This document shows, one piece after another, positions 1 through 5,227 of a stretch of 5,227 bases of DNA (its first letter is position 1; each line of letters begins with the position of its first letter). Made by a program: the position numbers and the translations under genes. The notes beneath the pieces are model-generated. The model was given only the letters and a program-made list of their open reading frames with translations, searched no databases and had not been told where the DNA came from. The stretch spans positions 35,146-40,372 of the forward strand of contig DLSX01000112.1 in assembly GCA_002500765.1 (NCBI GenBank), in the 5' to 3' direction. The DNA is from Neorhizobium sp. UBA7851 (GTDB taxonomy: Bacteria; Pseudomonadota; Alphaproteobacteria; Rhizobiales; Rhizobiaceae).

Positions 1-22
1 GAGGAATGGAGAGCTTGCGGCT

Positions 23-60
23 CGGCACCTTCTCCCCGTATCGACGGGGAGAAGGTGCCG
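23..60. repeat. Palindromic repeat (17-bp perfect stem) after kdpC
   Basis: CGGCACCTTCTCCCCGT (23-39) and its exact reverse complement (44-60) flank a 4-nt loop. Together with TTTGCCCCTCA (80-70, minus) on the kdpC side and AGCTTGCG (12-19) on the other, it forms a composite repeat of the rhizobial dispersed type, related to those at 5126-5227. Transcribed from kdpC it gives a very stable hairpin about 33 nt after the stop; there is no U-run, so it may act as a 3' stability element or weak terminator rather than a classic intrinsic terminator. Confidence 0.85.
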
Positions 61-92
61 GCAGTCGGATGAGGGGCAAATGCCTGCATTCG

Positions 93-659
93 CTACGTCT
101 TAGAGCCATCCAGCGCCATGTTCAACGCCAGCACGTTGACCACCGGTTCACCGAAGAAACCGAGCTTACGGCCCTCGACATGCGCATCGACCAGCGCCTT
201 CACCTTGGCCTCATCCATGGTACGCGCCCTGGCAACGCGCGCCACCTGGAAATAGGCGGCTTCCGGCGAGATATGCGGGTCGAGCCCGCTGCCCGAAGCT
301 GTCACCAGATCGATCGGCACCTCGGCATCCGGATTGGATGCCTTGGCCGCCTCGTAATCGGCCTTCACCCGGTCGATAAGTTTCTGGCTGGTCGGGCCGA
401 GGTTGGAACCGGAGGATGAAGCCGCGTTGTAACCATCACCGGCAGCAGACGGGCGGCCGTGGAAATATTGCTCGCCGGTAAACGACTGGCCGATCAGCGC
501 CGAGCCGATCACCTGGCCGTCCTTTTCGATCAGGCTGCCATTCGCCTGCGCCGGAAACACCGCCTGCGCGATGCCGGTCATGGCAAAGGGATAGATCAGG
601 CCGGTGATGGCCGTGGTGGCGACGATCATGACGATGGCCGGACGAAGTTGTTTCAACAT
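93..659 (-). CDS. kdpC: Potassium-transporting ATPase subunit KdpC
   Basis: KdpC is the small single-span subunit of the KdpFABC K+-uptake complex of the inner membrane, required for assembly and thought to help with ATP binding or coupling. The protein has 188 residues, close to the usual 190. A hydrophobic segment at about residues 8-36 forms the only membrane span, and the rest is periplasmic. Family motifs are all present: GSALIGQ (52-58), YFHGRPSA (65-72), SGSNLGP (83-89), VTASGSGLDPHISPEAA (119-135) and VNVLALN (174-180). The ATG at 659 is preceded by AAGGAGA (673-667), which overlaps the TAA stop of kdpB, so only 12 nt separate the genes and translation is probably coupled. The gene ends in TAG at 95-93. 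It is the last kdp gene in the window; a strong hairpin repeat follows. No truncation or missing motif is seen. Confidence 0.98.
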   Translation of the reverse strand: MLKQLRPAIVMIVATTAITGLIYPFAMTGIAQAVFPAQANGSLIEKDGQVIGSALIGQSFTGEQYFHGRPSAAGDGYNAASSSGSNLGPTSQKLIDRVKADYEAAKASNPDAEVPIDLVTASGSGLDPHISPEAAYFQVARVARARTMDEAKVKALVDAHVEGRKLGFFGEPVVNVLALNMALDGSKT

Positions 660-666
660 TATCGTG

Positions 667-674
667 TCTCCTTA
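667..674 (-). promoter_or_regulatory. Shine-Dalgarno site of kdpC overlapping the kdpB stop
   Basis: TAAGGAGA on the minus strand merges the kdpB stop codon with a strong ribosome-binding site, 7 nt before ATG 659. Ribosomes ending kdpB would be placed directly to reinitiate at kdpC. Confidence 0.8.
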
Positions 675-2759
675 AGCGAGGCCGAGCGCGGTGATGACCA
701 CGTCGATCGCCTTGATGCCGACGAACGGGACGACGATGCCGCCGAGGCCGTAGATCAGAAGATTGCGGGACAGAAGCGCACCGGCGCCGACGGCGCGGTA
801 TTTGACGCCCTTGAGCGACAGCGGGATCAGCGCAATGATGATCAGCGCATTGAAGATGATCGCCGACAGGATGGCGCTTTGCGGCGTGGCGAGCCCCATG
901 ATGTTCAGCACGCCGAGCTGCGGATAGAAGGCCAGGAACATCGCCGGGATGATGGCGAAATATTTGGCGATGTCGTTGGCGATCGAAAACGTCGTCAGTG
1001 CGCCGCGGGTCATCAGCAACTGCTTGCCGATCTCGACGATCTCGATGAGCTTCGTCGGGTCGCTGTCGAGATCGACCATGTTGCCGGCCTCGCGGGCCGC
1101 CACCGTGCCGGTATTCATCGCCACGCCGACATCAGCCTGGGCCAGCGCCGGAGCGTCGTTGGTGCCGTCGCCGCACATGGCGACGAGCTTGCCCTTGGCC
1201 TGTTCCTCGCGGATCAGCGATAGCTTGTTCTCCGGCGTCGCCTGGGCGAGAAAGTCGTCGACACCCGCTTCGGCAGCGATGGCTGCGGCCGTCATCGGGT
1301 TGTCGCCGGTAATCATCACGGTGCGGATGCCCATCTTTCTGAGCTCGGCGAACCGTTCGCGAATACCGCCCTTGACGATGTCCTTCAGGTGGATGACGCC
1401 GAGAAGCTTGCCATCGCGGGCAACCGCAAGCGGCGTACCGCCCGCCTTGGCGATTTCTTCGGCGATCGACTGCAACTCGCGAACCGTCTGCGACTGCGGG
1501 CTGGCGGCAACGGCCGTATTACCCGCAACCGGCAGCGTAACGCCGCTAACATGGGCGAGTACCGCTTCGACCGCACCCTTGCGGATCTGCGAACCGTCGA
1601 GATCGACGCCACTCATCCGTGTCTGGGCGGTAAATGGCACGAAGGTCGCCTTGAGGCTTGCCATGTCGCGGCCGCGGATCGCGTATTTCTCCTTGGCCAG
1701 AACGACGATCGAACGTCCTTCCGGCGTTTCGTCGGCAAGCGAGGCAAGCTGTGCCGCATCGGCAAGTTCCTGTTCCGAAACGCCACGGACCGGACGAAAC
1801 TCGGTCGCCTGGCGGTTGCCAAGCGTGATCGTGCCGGTCTTGTCGAGCAGAAGCGTATCGACGTCGCCGGCAGCTTCCACGGCGCGGCCGGACATGGCCA
1901 GCACATTGAAGCGGACGAGACGGTCCATGCCGGCAATGCCGATGGCCGACAGAAGCGCGCCGATCGTCGTCGGGATCAGCGTCACGAACAGGGCAACAAG
2001 CACGATGACCGGTATCGAGCCACCGGCATAGGATGCGAAGGCCGGGATGGTCGCGGTCGCCAGCACGAAGATCAGCGTCATGCCGGCAAGCAGGATGTTG
2101 AGCGCAATCTCGTTCGGCGTCTTCTGCCGCTCGGCCCCCTCGACGAGCGAAATCATCCGGTCGATGAAGGTCGAGCCGGCAGCGGCCGTGATCCGCACGC
2201 GGATGACATCGGAGAGAACCTGTGTGCCACCGGTGACGGCCGAACGATCGCCGCCCGATTCACGGATGACCGGGGCACTTTCGCCGGTGATCGCCGCTTC
2301 GTTAACGGAAGCCACGCCTTCGATCACTTCGCCATCGGACGGAATGATGTCGCCGGCTTCGACCAGCACGATATCGCCAACCTTCAGCGAGGTACCGGCA
2401 ACCATTTTATAATCGCGGCCATTGGCACTGTTCAGCAGTTTCGCCTGGGTTTCCGTGCGCGCCTTGCGCAGGCTGTCCGCCTGCGCCTTGCCGCGGCCTT
2501 CCGCAACCGCCTCGGCAAAATTGGCGAACAGTACGGTAAACCAGAGCCAGAGGTTGAGCTGGAAGGAGAAACCGAGATTTTCGCCGCCGTTGGCGAGATC
2601 GCGCAGGAAGAGAACGGTCGTCAGGACCGAAACCGTGGCCACGACGAACATGACCGGGTTCTTGGCGAGCGTGCGTGGATTGAGCTTGGTGAAAGCACCA
2701 CCCACGGCGGGAATGAGAATGCGACTATCGAGGATACTCGCGGATTTGGACTGGCTCAT
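672..2759 (-). CDS. kdpB: Potassium-transporting ATPase ATP-binding subunit KdpB
   Basis: KdpB is the P-type (P1A) ATPase subunit that hydrolyses ATP to power K+ uptake through KdpA. The protein has 695 residues (E. coli 682). Visible parts in order: TM1-2 (about 35-85); actuator domain with TGES (158-161), whose Ser161 matches the serine phosphorylated to inhibit the E. coli enzyme; TM3-4 with IPTTIG (262-267); the DKTGTIT loop with catalytic Asp306; nucleotide-binding domain with FTAQTRMSG (376-384) and KGA (394-396); MITGDNP (482-488); GDGTNDAP (530-537); TM5 with NDIAKYFAIIPA, carrying Asp596 and Lys599 that couple to transport; and TM6-7. The frame stays open upstream to an ATG at 2900, but I chose 2759: it has GGAG 7 nt upstream and gives a KdpB-like N-terminus, and the extra 47 residues are arginine-rich, unlike KdpB, and overlap another ORF. 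All catalytic residues are intact. Confidence 0.98.
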   Translation of the reverse strand: MSQSKSASILDSRILIPAVGGAFTKLNPRTLAKNPVMFVVATVSVLTTVLFLRDLANGGENLGFSFQLNLWLWFTVLFANFAEAVAEGRGKAQADSLRKARTETQAKLLNSANGRDYKMVAGTSLKVGDIVLVEAGDIIPSDGEVIEGVASVNEAAITGESAPVIRESGGDRSAVTGGTQVLSDVIRVRITAAAGSTFIDRMISLVEGAERQKTPNEIALNILLAGMTLIFVLATATIPAFASYAGGSIPVIVLVALFVTLIPTTIGALLSAIGIAGMDRLVRFNVLAMSGRAVEAAGDVDTLLLDKTGTITLGNRQATEFRPVRGVSEQELADAAQLASLADETPEGRSIVVLAKEKYAIRGRDMASLKATFVPFTAQTRMSGVDLDGSQIRKGAVEAVLAHVSGVTLPVAGNTAVAASPQSQTVRELQSIAEEIAKAGGTPLAVARDGKLLGVIHLKDIVKGGIRERFAELRKMGIRTVMITGDNPMTAAAIAAEAGVDDFLAQATPENKLSLIREEQAKGKLVAMCGDGTNDAPALAQADVGVAMNTGTVAAREAGNMVDLDSDPTKLIEIVEIGKQLLMTRGALTTFSIANDIAKYFAIIPAMFLAFYPQLGVLNIMGLATPQSAILSAIIFNALIIIALIPLSLKGVKYRAVGAGALLSRNLLIYGLGGIVVPFVGIKAIDVVITALGLA

Positions 2760-2766
2760 AAAGAGG

Positions 2767-2770
2767 CTCC
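2767..2770 (-). promoter_or_regulatory. Shine-Dalgarno site deciding the kdpB start
   Basis: GGAG read on the minus strand, with a 7-nt spacer (GCCTCTTT region) before ATG 2759. It supports this start over the in-frame upstream ATG at 2900. Confidence 0.75.
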
Positions 2771-2795
2771 AGCTTGGATGAGGCGACCGCGCCAC

Positions 2796-2811
2796 TCCTG
2801 AAAAATCAGGA
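2796..2811 (-). other. Small hairpin in the kdpA-kdpB intercistronic region
   Basis: A perfect 6-bp inverted repeat (TCCTGA / TCAGGA) with a 4-nt T loop on the transcribed strand lies between the stop of the 55-codon ORF and the kdpB start. It is too weak and has no following U-run, so it is not a convincing terminator. It could mark an RNA processing or stability site, or be chance. Confidence 0.3.
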
Positions 2812-2818
2812 ATGCCGG

Positions 2819-2986
2819 TCAGCCGTGCAGGATTTCGACGGCGCAGACGATGGCGAGAATACCCGCCATCATCGCGAGAATTGCGTTGGAGCCGCACCAT
2901 CTCCGCGATCCTTTCGGGGACCTCCCCTCGCCCCGCATCTGCGAGGCAAGGAGGGACTGGCGGCGGAGTGCCTGACGAAGGTTCAT
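2819..2986 (-). CDS. Small single-span membrane protein between kdpA and kdpB (unrecognised)
   Basis: I do not recognise this 55-residue ORF. It starts at ATG 2986 with a strong AGGAGA (2999-2994) at 8-nt spacing, and that site overlaps the TAG stop of kdpA, the same arrangement as at kdpB/kdpC. It ends in TGA at 2821-2819, 59 nt before kdpB. The N-terminal part is basic (Arg at 4, 8, 9, 18, 22, 28, 29; Lys 25) and residues about 35-53 (AILAMMAGILAIVCAVEIL) form one plausible membrane span, so the positive-inside rule predicts N-in, C-out. The middle (about residues 12-34, DNA about 2883-2955) is G-rich, with an imperfect inverted repeat, and looks like an inserted intergenic repeat read in frame. 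It could be a KdpF-like accessory peptide, or a chance ORF created by a repeat in a widened gap. No function is claimed. Confidence 0.5.
   Translation of the reverse strand: MNLRQALRRQSLLASQMRGEGRSPKGSRRWCGSNAILAMMAGILAIVCAVEILHG
2881..2960. repeat. Possible degenerate repeat/hairpin inside the small ORF
   Basis: On the plus strand CTCCCCTCGCCCCGCATC is followed by GCGAGGCAAGGAGGG. The arms CCTCGC-like / GCGAGG and outer CTCC / GGAG can pair imperfectly around a short loop (about 2921-2956). The CCCCTCGCCCCG style resembles rhizobial dispersed palindromes such as those at the two window ends, but the match is loose. Confidence 0.35.
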
Positions 2987-2993
2987 GGTCTTG

Positions 2994-3000
2994 TCTCCTA
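2994..3000 (-). promoter_or_regulatory. Shine-Dalgarno site overlapping the kdpA stop
   Basis: TAGGAGA on the minus strand combines the kdpA stop codon with a strong ribosome-binding site for the 55-codon ORF starting at 2986. KdpB itself begins over 220 nt further on, so this site cannot serve it. Confidence 0.65.
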
Positions 3001-4701
3001 GAAAGTCTGGCCGGCGATCATCGACAGGTGTTCGACGATCGGGCCGAGTGCCAAAGCGGGGAAGAAGGTCAGGCCGCCGACGATCAGGATCGTGCCGACG
3101 AGAAGACCGACAAACAGGCCGCCATCGGTGGGGAAAGTGCCGGCAGAGGCCGGAACCGTCTTCTTGGCGATCAGCGAGCCGGCAATCGCCAGCGCCGGGA
3201 TGATCACCAGGAAACGCCCCATCAGCATGCCGAGGCCGAGCGTGATGTTGTACCAGGGCGTATTGGCCGTCAGGCCGCCGAAGGCAGAACCGTTATTGGC
3301 TGCGGCAGACGTATAGGCGTAGAGGATTTCCGAGAACCCGTGCGGGCCGCCGGTGCCGACCGATGCCACTGCCGAGGGCATGACGCTCGAGATCGCGGTG
3401 GAAACCAGCATGGCGAGTGGCAGGCAGAGGATGGCGAGCACGGCCATCTTCATCTCCTTCGCCTCGATCTTCTTGCCTAGATATTCCGGCGTGCGGCCGA
3501 CCATCAGGCCTGCCACGAAGATGGCGATGATGATGAAGAGAACGATACCATAGAAGCCCGCACCGACGCCGCCGACGATGACTTCGCCGAGTTGCATGTT
3601 GATGAGCGGAATGAGCCCGCCAAGCGCCGTGAACGAGCCATGCATGGCATTGACGGCGCCGCAGGATGCCGCCGTGGTGATGACCGCAAACAGCGAGGAC
3701 ATGACGATGCCGAAGCGGACTTCCTTGCCTTCCATGTTGCCGCCGGAAAGGCCCATCGCATGCATGATCGGGTTGCCGGAAGCCTCGGCCCAGTAGACGA
3801 CACCGACGCCGATGACGAACAGGATGCCCATCGCGCCGAGGATCGCCCAGCCCTGGCGCTGGTTGCCCACCATGCGGCCGAAGACATTGGTGAAGGCGGC
3901 GCCGATCGCAAAGATCGACAGCATCTGGATCATGTTCGAGATGTTGTCGGGATTTTCGAACGGATGCGCCGAATTGGCGTTGAAGAAACCGCCGCCATTG
4001 GTGCCGAGCATTTTTATCGCCAGCTGCGAGGCGACGGGGCCGACGGCGATCGTCTGTTGCGCGCCTTCGAGCGTCGTGGCGTTGACGTAAGCTCCAAACG
4101 TCTGCGGCACGCCAAGCCAGACGTAAATGAGCGTCAGCACCATGCAGATCGGCAGCAGGACGTAGAGCACGGCGCGGGTCATATCGACCCAGAAATTGCC
4201 GATCGCCTTGCCCGAAGCGCGCGAAAAGGCGCGGATCAGGCCGATGGCGATCGCCATGCCGGTTGCGGCGGAAACGAAGTTCTGCACGGCCAAGCCCGCC
4301 ATCTGGCTGAGATAGGACATGGTGCTTTCACCGCCATAGCTTTGCCAGTTGGTATTGGCGACGAAGCTGATCGCGGTGTTGAAGGACAGGTCCGGTCCGA
4401 CGGCCGGCATGCCGGCCGGATTGAGCGGCAGCACGTCCTGCAGGCGCAGGAGAAAATAGAGAACCAGCGTGCCGGCGAGATTGAACATCAGCAGCGCGAA
4501 CGCATAGGTCGTCCAATGCTGCTCTTCGCGTTCACTGGTGCCGGCCAGCGCATAAAGTCCCCGTTCGATCGGAACGAGGACCGGTGAAAGCAATGTGCGG
4601 TCGCCGGAAAACACCCGCGTCATATAGGCGCCGAGCGGTTTGACGAGCACGATCAGGATCCCGCAGAAGACGAGGATCTGTAACCATCCATTGAGGGTCA
4701 T
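2998..4701 (-). CDS. kdpA: Potassium-transporting ATPase potassium-binding subunit KdpA
   Basis: KdpA is the K+-binding, channel-like subunit of KdpFABC in the inner membrane, related to the SKT (Trk/Ktr/HKT) K+ transporters. The protein has 567 residues (E. coli 557) and about ten membrane spans. All four selectivity-loop regions are visible: TNWQSYGGES (117-126), TNGGGFFNANSAHPFENP (234-251), SCGAVNAMHGS (346-356) and NNGSAFGGL (469-477). The N-terminus, with a hydrophobic stretch to VLVKPLG (18-24), is typical, so ATG 4701 is accepted. Its ribosome site is weak: only GAAAG at 4715-4711, 9 nt upstream. As kdpF ends just 31 nt before, kdpA may rely partly on translation from kdpF. The TAG stop at 3000-2998 overlaps the next ribosome site. 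No damage is seen. Confidence 0.98.
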   Translation of the reverse strand: MTLNGWLQILVFCGILIVLVKPLGAYMTRVFSGDRTLLSPVLVPIERGLYALAGTSEREEQHWTTYAFALLMFNLAGTLVLYFLLRLQDVLPLNPAGMPAVGPDLSFNTAISFVANTNWQSYGGESTMSYLSQMAGLAVQNFVSAATGMAIAIGLIRAFSRASGKAIGNFWVDMTRAVLYVLLPICMVLTLIYVWLGVPQTFGAYVNATTLEGAQQTIAVGPVASQLAIKMLGTNGGGFFNANSAHPFENPDNISNMIQMLSIFAIGAAFTNVFGRMVGNQRQGWAILGAMGILFVIGVGVVYWAEASGNPIMHAMGLSGGNMEGKEVRFGIVMSSLFAVITTAASCGAVNAMHGSFTALGGLIPLINMQLGEVIVGGVGAGFYGIVLFIIIAIFVAGLMVGRTPEYLGKKIEAKEMKMAVLAILCLPLAMLVSTAISSVMPSAVASVGTGGPHGFSEILYAYTSAAANNGSAFGGLTANTPWYNITLGLGMLMGRFLVIIPALAIAGSLIAKKTVPASAGTFPTDGGLFVGLLVGTILIVGGLTFFPALALGPIVEHLSMIAGQTF

Positions 4702-4732
4702 ATGAGGAAACTTTCAGTTCCCGAAGGCTTCG

Positions 4733-4822
4733 TCAGAAGCGTTCGGGGCGGATGAGAGCATAGGTGAGGTAGAGTGTGAGAAGGACGGTAACCGCACCGC
4801 CGAGCACGTAGTCGAGTATCAT
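4733..4822 (-). CDS. kdpF: Potassium-transporting ATPase subunit KdpF
   Basis: KdpF is a one-span membrane peptide that stabilises the Kdp complex. This ORF of 29 codons starts at ATG 4822 and stops with TGA at 4735-4733. It has the exact length of E. coli KdpF and the same plan: a short N-terminus (MILDYVLGG), a hydrophobic span (VTVLLTLYL) and the characteristic tail YALIRPERF, comparable to YALINAEAF in E. coli. The ribosome site AGGGGAG (4835-4829) lies 6 nt upstream, directly after the stop of the preceding 27-aa ORF, suggesting coupled translation. Position just ahead of kdpA is the standard one. Confidence 0.93.
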   Translation of the reverse strand: MILDYVLGGAVTVLLTLYLTYALIRPERF

Positions 4823-4828
4823 CGCGCT

Positions 4829-4838
4829 CTCCCCTTCA
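4829..4838 (-). promoter_or_regulatory. Shine-Dalgarno site of kdpF abutting the upstream stop
   Basis: TGA of the 27-codon ORF is followed at once by AGGGGAG and, 6 nt later, by the kdpF ATG. This tight packing suggests coupled translation of the two peptides. Confidence 0.7.
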
Positions 4839-4919
4839 AAGCCTGTCGCAGGCACGGGTGTAGGCGAAGCACAGGCCGAAGAAGACGACCACCGTGCCGA
4901 TGAGAATGATGTCCATCAT
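4836..4919 (-). CDS. Small single-span membrane peptide at the head of the kdp operon (unnamed)
   Basis: This 27-codon ORF begins with two consecutive ATGs (4919 and 4916) and stops with TGA at 4838-4836, 13 nt before kdpF. AAAGGGA (4934-4928), 8 nt from the first ATG, favours the first start. The peptide is one hydrophobic span (IILIGTVVVFFGLCFAY, residues 4-20) followed by a polar tail, TRACDRL. I recall short, similarly built peptides ending in (V/T)RxCDRL upstream of kdpF in various proteobacteria, usually annotated as hypothetical, but cannot verify this here. Its size, topology and place next to kdpF suggest a second KdpF-like accessory subunit or a regulatory leader peptide; this is inference. 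The alternative, a chance ORF, is less likely given the ribosome site and tight junction to kdpF. Confidence 0.75.
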   Translation of the reverse strand: MMDIILIGTVVVFFGLCFAYTRACDRL

Positions 4920-5004
4920 GATCCGGGTCCCTTTGATATGATCGAGACCAGACAGGCCGACAGGCGCCATCGGGATGGACGGCACCTCGGCAGTTTCTGG
5001 TATG

Positions 5005-5025
5005 GAGAGGATCTTTCGATCTCCC
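5005..5025 (-). other. GAAA-loop hairpin in the presumed kdp leader
   Basis: On the minus strand GATC-GAAA-GATC forms a 4-bp stem closed by a GNRA-type tetraloop. Beyond a single bulged C, about four further pairs (GGGA with TCTC, one G-U) can extend it. It lies about 85-105 nt before the first small ORF, so it would be in, or at the start of, the 5' leader. It matches no riboswitch I recognise. Confidence 0.3.
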
Positions 5026-5032
5026 GAGCCCG

Positions 5033-5062
5033 AATATGGCGCTGGAGCGCATAGGGGTTCGA
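5033..5062 (-). promoter_or_regulatory. Weak candidate kdp promoter
   Basis: CATATT (5038-5033) matches the -10 consensus at 4 of 6 bases, with only a poor -35 (TCGAAC, 5062-5057) 18 nt upstream. A start near 5026 would leave a leader of about 107 nt. A weak -35 fits a promoter that needs an activator, as kdp promoters do with KdpE. The assignment is tentative. Confidence 0.3.
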
Positions 5063-5082
5063 GACGGCCGGGAGGGGAAAGA

Positions 5083-5104
5083 TATAGGAATTTTATAGGA
5101 ATTT
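5083..5104 (-). promoter_or_regulatory. Tandem 11-bp direct repeat, candidate KdpE operator
   Basis: The 11-mer TATAGGAATTT occurs twice in perfect tandem on the plus strand (5083-5093 and 5094-5104). It is an AT-rich island in GC-rich DNA, upstream of the operon. OmpR/PhoB-family regulators, to which KdpE belongs, bind tandem half-sites spaced about 11 bp, one helical turn. If the start is near 5026, the repeat sits at about -57 to -78, close to the position I recall for the E. coli KdpE site. The sequence is not identical to the E. coli site. It also contains TATAAA on the minus strand (5097-5092), which could itself be a -10 element. Confidence 0.55.
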
Positions 5105-5125
5105 TGGGGGTGACGTTGGCTGAAG

Positions 5126-5227
5126 TTTGCCCCTCACCCTAACCCTCTCCCCGTAATGACGGGGAGAGGGGCCGTGCTTGAATGAACCCGAGAGAGCGCA
5201 GCTTGCGTCCTTCTCCCCGTCATTACG
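5126..5227. repeat. Composite palindromic repeat region at the right end, cut by the window edge
   Basis: TTTGCCCCTCA (5126-5136) is followed by a first palindrome, CCCTCTCCCCGT (5143-5154) and its exact complement (5159-5170) around AATG. After about 38 nt comes AGCTTGCG (5200-5207) and a second palindrome arm CCTTCTCCCCGT (5209-5220) with loop CATT and the start of its other arm (5225-5227), truncated. CGTAATGACG and CGTCATTACG at the two centres are reverse complements, so the two palindromes appear to be inverted copies. Confidence 0.85.

Larger units (their letters stand above)
4920..5227. other. Gene-free region upstream of the kdp operon
   Basis: I see no supported gene here on either strand. 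From the operon outward it holds the ribosome site of the 27-codon ORF, a leader of roughly 100 nt with a small GAAA-loop hairpin, a weak promoter candidate, the tandem 11-bp direct repeat, and the composite palindromic repeats. The 77-codon minus-strand frame across 5052-4819 runs through the leader, the 27-codon ORF and the kdpF start in another frame, and has no convincing protein character. Confidence 0.7.

Noticed and set aside
23..60. Classic intrinsic terminator for kdp
   Set aside because: The stem is very strong but no U-run follows it on the minus strand, and related palindromes occur at the other end of the window, so it is called a repeat first.
459..1223. Plus-strand open frame spanning kdpC and kdpB
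   Set aside because: It is antisense to two well-supported genes and crosses their junction; the composition is that of a shadow frame.
1389..2801. Long plus-strand open frame of 470 codons opposite kdpB
   Set aside because: It lies entirely antisense to a clear kdpB, its product is rich in Arg, Asp, Gly and His with no recognisable domain, and such frames are expected opposite GC-rich genes.
2760..2900. N-terminal extension of kdpB from the upstream in-frame ATG at 2900
   Set aside because: The extra 47 residues are arginine-rich and unlike KdpB, they overlap the 55-codon ORF, and ATG 2759 has a good ribosome site and a normal KdpB N-terminus.
3592..4587. Plus-strand open frame of 331 codons opposite kdpA
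   Set aside because: Same shadow pattern: antisense to kdpA, low-complexity charged composition, no domain.
4819..5052. 77-codon minus-strand frame over the kdp leader
   Set aside because: It overlaps the 27-codon ORF and the kdpF start in another frame, is rich in Arg, His and Gly, and has no good ribosome site; the 27-codon ORF explains the region better.
4920..5080. ydaO-type c-di-AMP riboswitch, which controls K+ transporters in other phyla
   Set aside because: The leader is short with only small, weak hairpins and none of the conserved ydaO elements, and this riboswitch class is not expected in alphaproteobacteria.
5126..5227. CRISPR array
   Set aside because: The repeated units are only two, are self-complementary palindromes, differ in sequence and have no regular spacers.

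Overview
The window carries a complete kdp operon, encoding the high-affinity K+-uptake ATPase, on the minus strand. The order of transcription is: an unnamed 27-aa membrane peptide (4919-4836), kdpF (4822-4733), kdpA (4701-2998), a second unnamed small ORF of 55 codons (2986-2819), kdpB (2759-672) and kdpC (659-93). No convincing gene lies on the plus strand; the long plus-strand reading frames are GC-driven shadows of the kdp genes.

Organism: high GC, the protein sequences, and the CTCCCCGT-NNNN-ACGGGGAG palindromes at both ends (a dispersed intergenic repeat style typical of Rhizobium/Agrobacterium/Sinorhizobium) suggest an alphaproteobacterium of the order Hyphomicrobiales (Rhizobiales). 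This is an inference from recall, not a search result.

Layout: 1-92 is intergenic and holds a 17-bp perfect hairpin repeat just beyond the kdpC stop. 93-4919 is the operon, with short junctions except the kdpA-kdpB gap (238 nt), most of which is filled by the 55-codon ORF. 4920-5227 has no gene. It contains the presumed leader and promoter, a perfect tandem 11-bp direct repeat (5083-5104) that is a good candidate for the KdpE operator, and a second, inverted set of the palindromic repeats running to the window edge.

How the genes work together: KdpA is the K+-selective channel-like subunit. KdpB is the P-type ATPase subunit that drives transport. KdpC is a single-span subunit needed for the complex, and KdpF is a one-span peptide that stabilises it. 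The sensor kinase KdpD and regulator KdpE are not in the window; they may lie beyond kdpC or elsewhere. Three junctions place a strong Shine-Dalgarno sequence directly on or next to the preceding stop codon, suggesting translational coupling. Two of them involve the unnamed small ORFs, which supports both being translated. The core system is well known; the two small ORFs, the direct repeat and the mirrored flanking repeats are the less-described parts.
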